From assembly GCA_946530775.1 (NCBI GenBank), contig CAMNAH010000043.1, positions 1-8,131 on the forward strand: 8,131 bases of DNA, written 5' to 3'. The position numbers were made by a program, and so were the translations under genes. The notes beneath the pieces were generated by a model. The model searched no databases, was not told the origin of the DNA, and was given only the letters and a program-made list of their open reading frames with translations. How positions within the stretch are numbered: the first letter of the stretch is position 1; every line of letters begins with the position of its first letter. Shown piece after piece: positions 5,081 to 8,131 of the stretch. This DNA is from an uncultured Coriobacteriales bacterium. GTDB taxonomy: Bacteria > Actinomycetota > Coriobacteriia > Coriobacteriales > Atopobiaceae.

Positions 5081-6673
5081 ATGGCAGAAGATACCAACAA
5101 GATGCAGGATGCGGTCGAGGAGGCCCTGGCGCAGGACGCCGAGGCCATGCACGATACCGAGGAGTACTCGCTCAACGACGACCGCCGCGTCAAGACGCTC
5201 TCGCCCACGATGCTCGTGGTCAAGCGCTTCCTCCGCAACCGCGTGGCCATGGTCGGCCTCTTCATCCTGGCCTTCATGTTCGTGTTCTCGTTCTTGGGCG
5301 GCCTTTTGAGCCCCTACGGCGAGGCCCAGCTGTTCTATCGAACCGACGAGCAGAACAAGCAGTTCGCGGCCGTTGTCGAGAACAAGGACCTGCGCTACAT
5401 CGAGGCCTACAGCAACGCTTTCCCGAGCGTTGCCCGCGCCAAGCTCACGCTTGCGCTCAAGAACGAGGGCAACGATTTCGAGGCCTCCGGCACCGCCTAT
5501 CGCTACGAGGAGCTGGGCGAGGGCCTCTACGCCATCTACCTCGCCGGCGAGACCGAGCCCTGCGCGCTCGCGACCTACGAGACGGTGAGCAACTCCACGT
5601 CCAACGACAAGCTGCCCTTCGAGTTCAGCTACGCCATCCTCACCGCGCAGGCGGCGGGGGAGAAGAGCTTCGTGCTCGACGGCGCCACCTACACGATCGA
5701 TGAGGCGGGTTCCGTTATGGACGCCTCCGGCACCGAGGTGGCCTACGCCAGCCGCTTCTCCATCCGCGCCGTCATGAACGACGTGTTCCTCTCGCGCCAG
5801 TTCAAGGAGGAGCTGCTCGAGGCCATCGAGGGCGGCAACACCCAGTTCACCTTCACCGACACCGACGGGCAGACCGCCGACTACCTCATCAAGCCCGATG
5901 CCGCCACCGGCGGTTGGTCCATCCTGAGGTCGGCGACCACCCGCGTCTTCGACACCTACTCCGCTCCCAGCCGCGAGCACTGGCTCGGCACCGACCGCAA
6001 CGGCATGGACATGCTCACGCGCCTCATGTACGGCGGCCGCGTCTCGCTCTACATCGGCTTCATCGTCGTCATCATCGAGACGGTCATCGGCGTCATCATG
6101 GGCGGCATCTCCGGCTACTGCGGCGGTTGGGTCGACAATCTCATTATGCGCATCGTCGACGTGTTCTACTGCATCCCCTCGATGCCGATCATCATCATCT
6201 TGGGCGCCGCGATGGACGCCATGCGCGTCGATCCCCAGATCCGCATGCTCTACCTTATGCTGCTGCTCGGCTTCCTCGGCTGGGCGGGCATCGCGCGCCT
6301 CGTGCGCGGCCAGATCCTCTCCCTGCGCGAGCAGGAGTTCATGGTGGCCGCCGAGGCCACGGGCATCAGGGCCTCGAGGCGCATCTTCAAGCACCTCATC
6401 CCCAACGTCATCCCGCAGCTCATCGTCTCGATGACCATGAGCCTGGGCTCCACCATCATCACCGAGGCCACGCTCTCGTTCCTGGGCCTCGGCGTCAAGT
6501 TCCCGTTCGCGTCGTGGGGCAACATCATCAACGACGTCAACGACACCTTCGTCCTGACGAACTACTGGTTCATCTGGATTCCCGCGGGCATCTGCCTGCT
6601 CTCCACCGTACTGGCATTCAACCTGGTCGGCGACGGTCTGCGCGACGCCTTCGACCCCAAGATGAAGCGTTAA
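5081..6673 (+). CDS. oppC: Peptide ABC importer permease OppC with large extracytoplasmic insert
   Basis: This is the second channel subunit, at 530 residues much longer than the usual 280-350. A cytoplasmic N-terminal tail, residues 1-34, has twelve Asp/Glu and one Lys. The OppC N-terminal segment and first helix follow (N53-R-V-A-M-V-G to about 76). Instead of a short loop, about 210 residues (80-293) lie outside the membrane before the conserved S294-A-P-S-R-E-H-W-L-G-T-D-R-N-G-M-D-M. Five further helices occur at about 321-516, with the EAA loop at 417-441 (E-Q-E-F-M-V-A-A-E-A-T-G, then H-L-I-P-N). The insert contains three related units; see the findings. The reading frame is open with normal codon use throughout, so a frameshift or assembly join is unlikely. 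GGAGGTG (5068-5074), six bases before ATG, supports the start. It pairs with OppB to form the channel. Confidence 0.93.
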   Translation: MAEDTNKMQDAVEEALAQDAEAMHDTEEYSLNDDRRVKTLSPTMLVVKRFLRNRVAMVGLFILAFMFVFSFLGGLLSPYGEAQLFYRTDEQNKQFAAVVENKDLRYIEAYSNAFPSVARAKLTLALKNEGNDFEASGTAYRYEELGEGLYAIYLAGETEPCALATYETVSNSTSNDKLPFEFSYAILTAQAAGEKSFVLDGATYTIDEAGSVMDASGTEVAYASRFSIRAVMNDVFLSRQFKEELLEAIEGGNTQFTFTDTDGQTADYLIKPDAATGGWSILRSATTRVFDTYSAPSREHWLGTDRNGMDMLTRLMYGGRVSLYIGFIVVIIETVIGVIMGGISGYCGGWVDNLIMRIVDVFYCIPSMPIIIILGAAMDAMRVDPQIRMLYLMLLLGFLGWAGIARLVRGQILSLREQEFMVAAEATGIRASRRIFKHLIPNVIPQLIVSMTMSLGSTIITEATLSFLGLGVKFPFASWGNIINDVNDTFVLTNYWFIWIPAGICLLSTVLAFNLVGDGLRDAFDPKMKR

Positions 6674-6685
6674 GGGGGTCGCATC

Positions 6686-7945
6686 ATGGCAAACAGAGAC
6701 AAAGCACGCGGTGCCGAGGCAAAGCAGGAGACCAAGCTCCAGGCCCGCGCCAGCCGCTCAGGCTACCTCTCCGCGAAGGAATCGCGCGCCATCTCCAAGG
6801 CGAACCGCAAGATCACCGACGAGCTCGAGCGCAAGTGGAAGCGTAAGAACGTTCCCGAGTCCGAGTATCTCACCACCATGCACGACCCTAAGAACGCGGT
6901 CGAGTTCGACGACCTGCACACCTACTTCTTCACCGACTCCGGCACCGTCCGCTCGGTGGACGGAGTCACCTTCGAGGTGCCGCAGGGCCAGGTCGTGGGC
7001 GTGGTAGGGGAGTCAGGCTGCGGCAAGTCCGTCACGTCGCTCTCGCTCATGCAGCTGCTCCAGCGTCCGCAGGGCCAGGTCGTCTCAGGCGAGATCCGCC
7101 TAAACCTCGGCGACAAGGCCTACGACATCGCCAAGATCAACCGCGAGGGCATGCAGCACCTGCGCGGCAACATGATCTCGATGATCTTCCAGGAGCCCAT
7201 GACGTCGCTCAACCCGGTCTTCCGCATCGGCGACCAGGTCGACGAGGTCATCGCCCTGCACGACGGCGAGGGCAAGAGCAAGGAGGAGGTGCGCGAGCGC
7301 ACCATCGAGGCCATCAAGATGGTGGGCATCGCCAACGCCGAGGGCGTGGCCGAGATGTTCCCGCACGAGCTCTCGGGCGGCATGCGCCAGCGCATCATGA
7401 TCGCCATGGCGCTTGCCTGCAATCCCAAGATCATCATCGCCGACGAGCCCACCACGGCCCTCGACGTCACCATCCAGGCCCAGATCCTCGACCTGCTGCG
7501 CAACCTCAAGGACAAGATCAACTCCTCGATCATGCTCATCACGCACGACCTGGGCGTCATCGCCGAGATGGCCGACTACGTGGTGGTCATGTATGCGGGC
7601 CGCATCGTCGAGAAGGGCACGGCCGACGACATCTTCCACCATCCCGCGCATCCCTACACCATCGGCCTCATGGCCTCCAAGCCGGTCGTGGGACGCGAGG
7701 TCGAGAAGCTGTTCTCGATTCCCGGCAAGGTGCCCAACCCCATCAACATGCCCGACTACTGCTACTTCCGCGACCGCTGCGATAGGCGCCTGGCCTGCTG
7801 CGACGGCGAGTATCCCTGCGAGATCAGCCTCTCCGAGACGCACAAGGTGAGCTGCTACCGCTTCTACGAGGAGCACAAGGCGGAGGCCGCGGCGGACGGC
7901 AAGGACGATATGAGCGCCTTCGGCATGGGAGGGGTGAGCGCATAA
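6686..7945 (+). CDS. oppD: Peptide ABC importer ATPase OppD with basic N-terminal extension
   Basis: This 419-residue cytoplasmic ATPase powers uptake by OppB/OppC. The nucleotide-binding domain begins near residue 72 and is complete: Walker A G108-E-S-G-C-G-K-S115, Q-loop Q169, signature L229-S-G-G-M-R-Q-R236, Walker B I-I-I-A-D-E-P-T (249-256, catalytic Glu254), D-loop A258-L-D, and switch His287. The oligopeptide C-terminal region carries C359-x5-C365-x6-C372-x17-C390, a spacing seen in OppD/DppD subunits that bind a [4Fe-4S] cluster; Cys371 and Cys378 are additional. Residues 1-71 are an unusual Lys/Arg-rich, probably helical extension. The ATG start follows AAGGGGGT at 6672-6679, 12 bases after the oppC stop. 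An internal start near residue 65 (ATG at 6878-6880) is possible but has no clear ribosome binding site. The gene ends with TAATG, overlapping oppF by one base. Confidence 0.94.
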   Translation: MANRDKARGAEAKQETKLQARASRSGYLSAKESRAISKANRKITDELERKWKRKNVPESEYLTTMHDPKNAVEFDDLHTYFFTDSGTVRSVDGVTFEVPQGQVVGVVGESGCGKSVTSLSLMQLLQRPQGQVVSGEIRLNLGDKAYDIAKINREGMQHLRGNMISMIFQEPMTSLNPVFRIGDQVDEVIALHDGEGKSKEEVRERTIEAIKMVGIANAEGVAEMFPHELSGGMRQRIMIAMALACNPKIIIADEPTTALDVTIQAQILDLLRNLKDKINSSIMLITHDLGVIAEMADYVVVMYAGRIVEKGTADDIFHHPAHPYTIGLMASKPVVGREVEKLFSIPGKVPNPINMPDYCYFRDRCDRRLACCDGEYPCEISLSETHKVSCYRFYEEHKAEAAADGKDDMSAFGMGGVSA

Positions 7946-8131
7946 TGGCAGACATCAAGGTGACCGAGGGCGCCACGTCGGTGGAGCCGCTGGTCTACGA
8001 TCCGCGCTACATCCTCATGGTGCGCGACCTCAAGAAGTACTTCCCCATCAAGGGCGGCATGATGAACCGCGTCGTGGGCCACGTGAAGGCCGTCGACGGC
8101 GTCACGTTCAACCTCAAGCGCGGCACCACGA
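7945..8131 (+). CDS. oppF: Peptide ABC importer ATPase OppF (N-terminal part, cut by window edge)
   Basis: The first 62 codons are present and the gene runs off the window. V26[12 protein letters not shown] and V48-K-A-V-D-G-V-T-F are hallmarks of the OppF/DppF N-terminus before Walker A, which would come just beyond the edge. OppF is the second ATPase; it pairs with OppD so that each binds one permease. The ATG shares its A with the oppD stop codon (TAATG), a layout for coupled translation. GGAGGGGTGA (7928-7937), inside the end of oppD, is the ribosome binding site, with a gap of seven to twelve bases depending on the core counted. About 23 residues precede the conserved start of the domain, slightly more than usual. 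The start codon call is good; the rest of the protein is unseen. Confidence 0.92.
   Translation, partial: MADIKVTEGATSVEPLVYDPRYILMVRDLKKYFPIKGGMMNRVVGHVKAVDGVTFNLKRGTT

Noticed and set aside
4000..6394. Antisense open frames opposite oppB and oppC (4000-5277 and 4997-6394)
   Set aside because: The products are His/Asp/Glu/Arg-rich or Ala/Gly/Val-rich low-complexity sequences, expected when GC-rich genes are read on the other strand. The plus-strand genes are complete family members.

Overview
The window looks like chromosomal DNA from a high-GC Gram-positive anaerobe, most likely a member of the Coriobacteriia close to Collinsella. This rests on impression: strongly GC-ending codons, GGAGGTG-type ribosome binding sites, a lipoprotein-type solute-binding protein, and the style of the Opp proteins. 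No marker gene is present to prove it.

Layout. Positions 1-33 may be the last ten codons of an upstream gene. Positions 36-150 form a compact control region: an extended -10 promoter, a six-codon leader ORF (M-S-K-R-R-S), and a possible stem that would hide the ribosome binding site of the next gene. That gene (151-1422) is a 423-residue MFS exporter of the drug:H+ antiporter-3 type, the family that includes the macrolide pump Mef. The 210-base gap after it holds several inverted repeats, a probable promoter and the ribosome binding site of the next gene.

From 1633 to the end of the window is a peptide ABC importer operon in the order oppA-oppB-oppC-oppD-oppF: a Tat-type lipoprotein binding protein (1633-3978), two permeases (4081-5067 and 5081-6673), a first ATPase (6686-7945) and the start of a second ATPase (7945 to the window edge). 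A strong hairpin without a U-tract lies between the binding protein and the first permease, as expected where the binding protein must be made in excess. From oppB onward the genes are 13 and 12 bases apart or overlap by one base, so they should be co-transcribed.

How it works. OppA is anchored to the outer face of the membrane and captures peptides; OppB and OppC form the channel; OppD and OppF hydrolyse ATP on the inner face. The family assignment is secure, the exact substrate is not. Three parts are unusual: OppC carries about 210 extra residues outside the cell, apparently made of three related alpha/beta units; OppA has about 150 extra residues near its N-terminal third; and OppC and OppD carry oppositely charged N-terminal tails on the cytoplasmic side. 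I found no wholly new system, mobile element, CRISPR array, tRNA or rRNA. The best leads are the possible leader-peptide control of the MFS pump and the enlarged outer face of the Opp importer.
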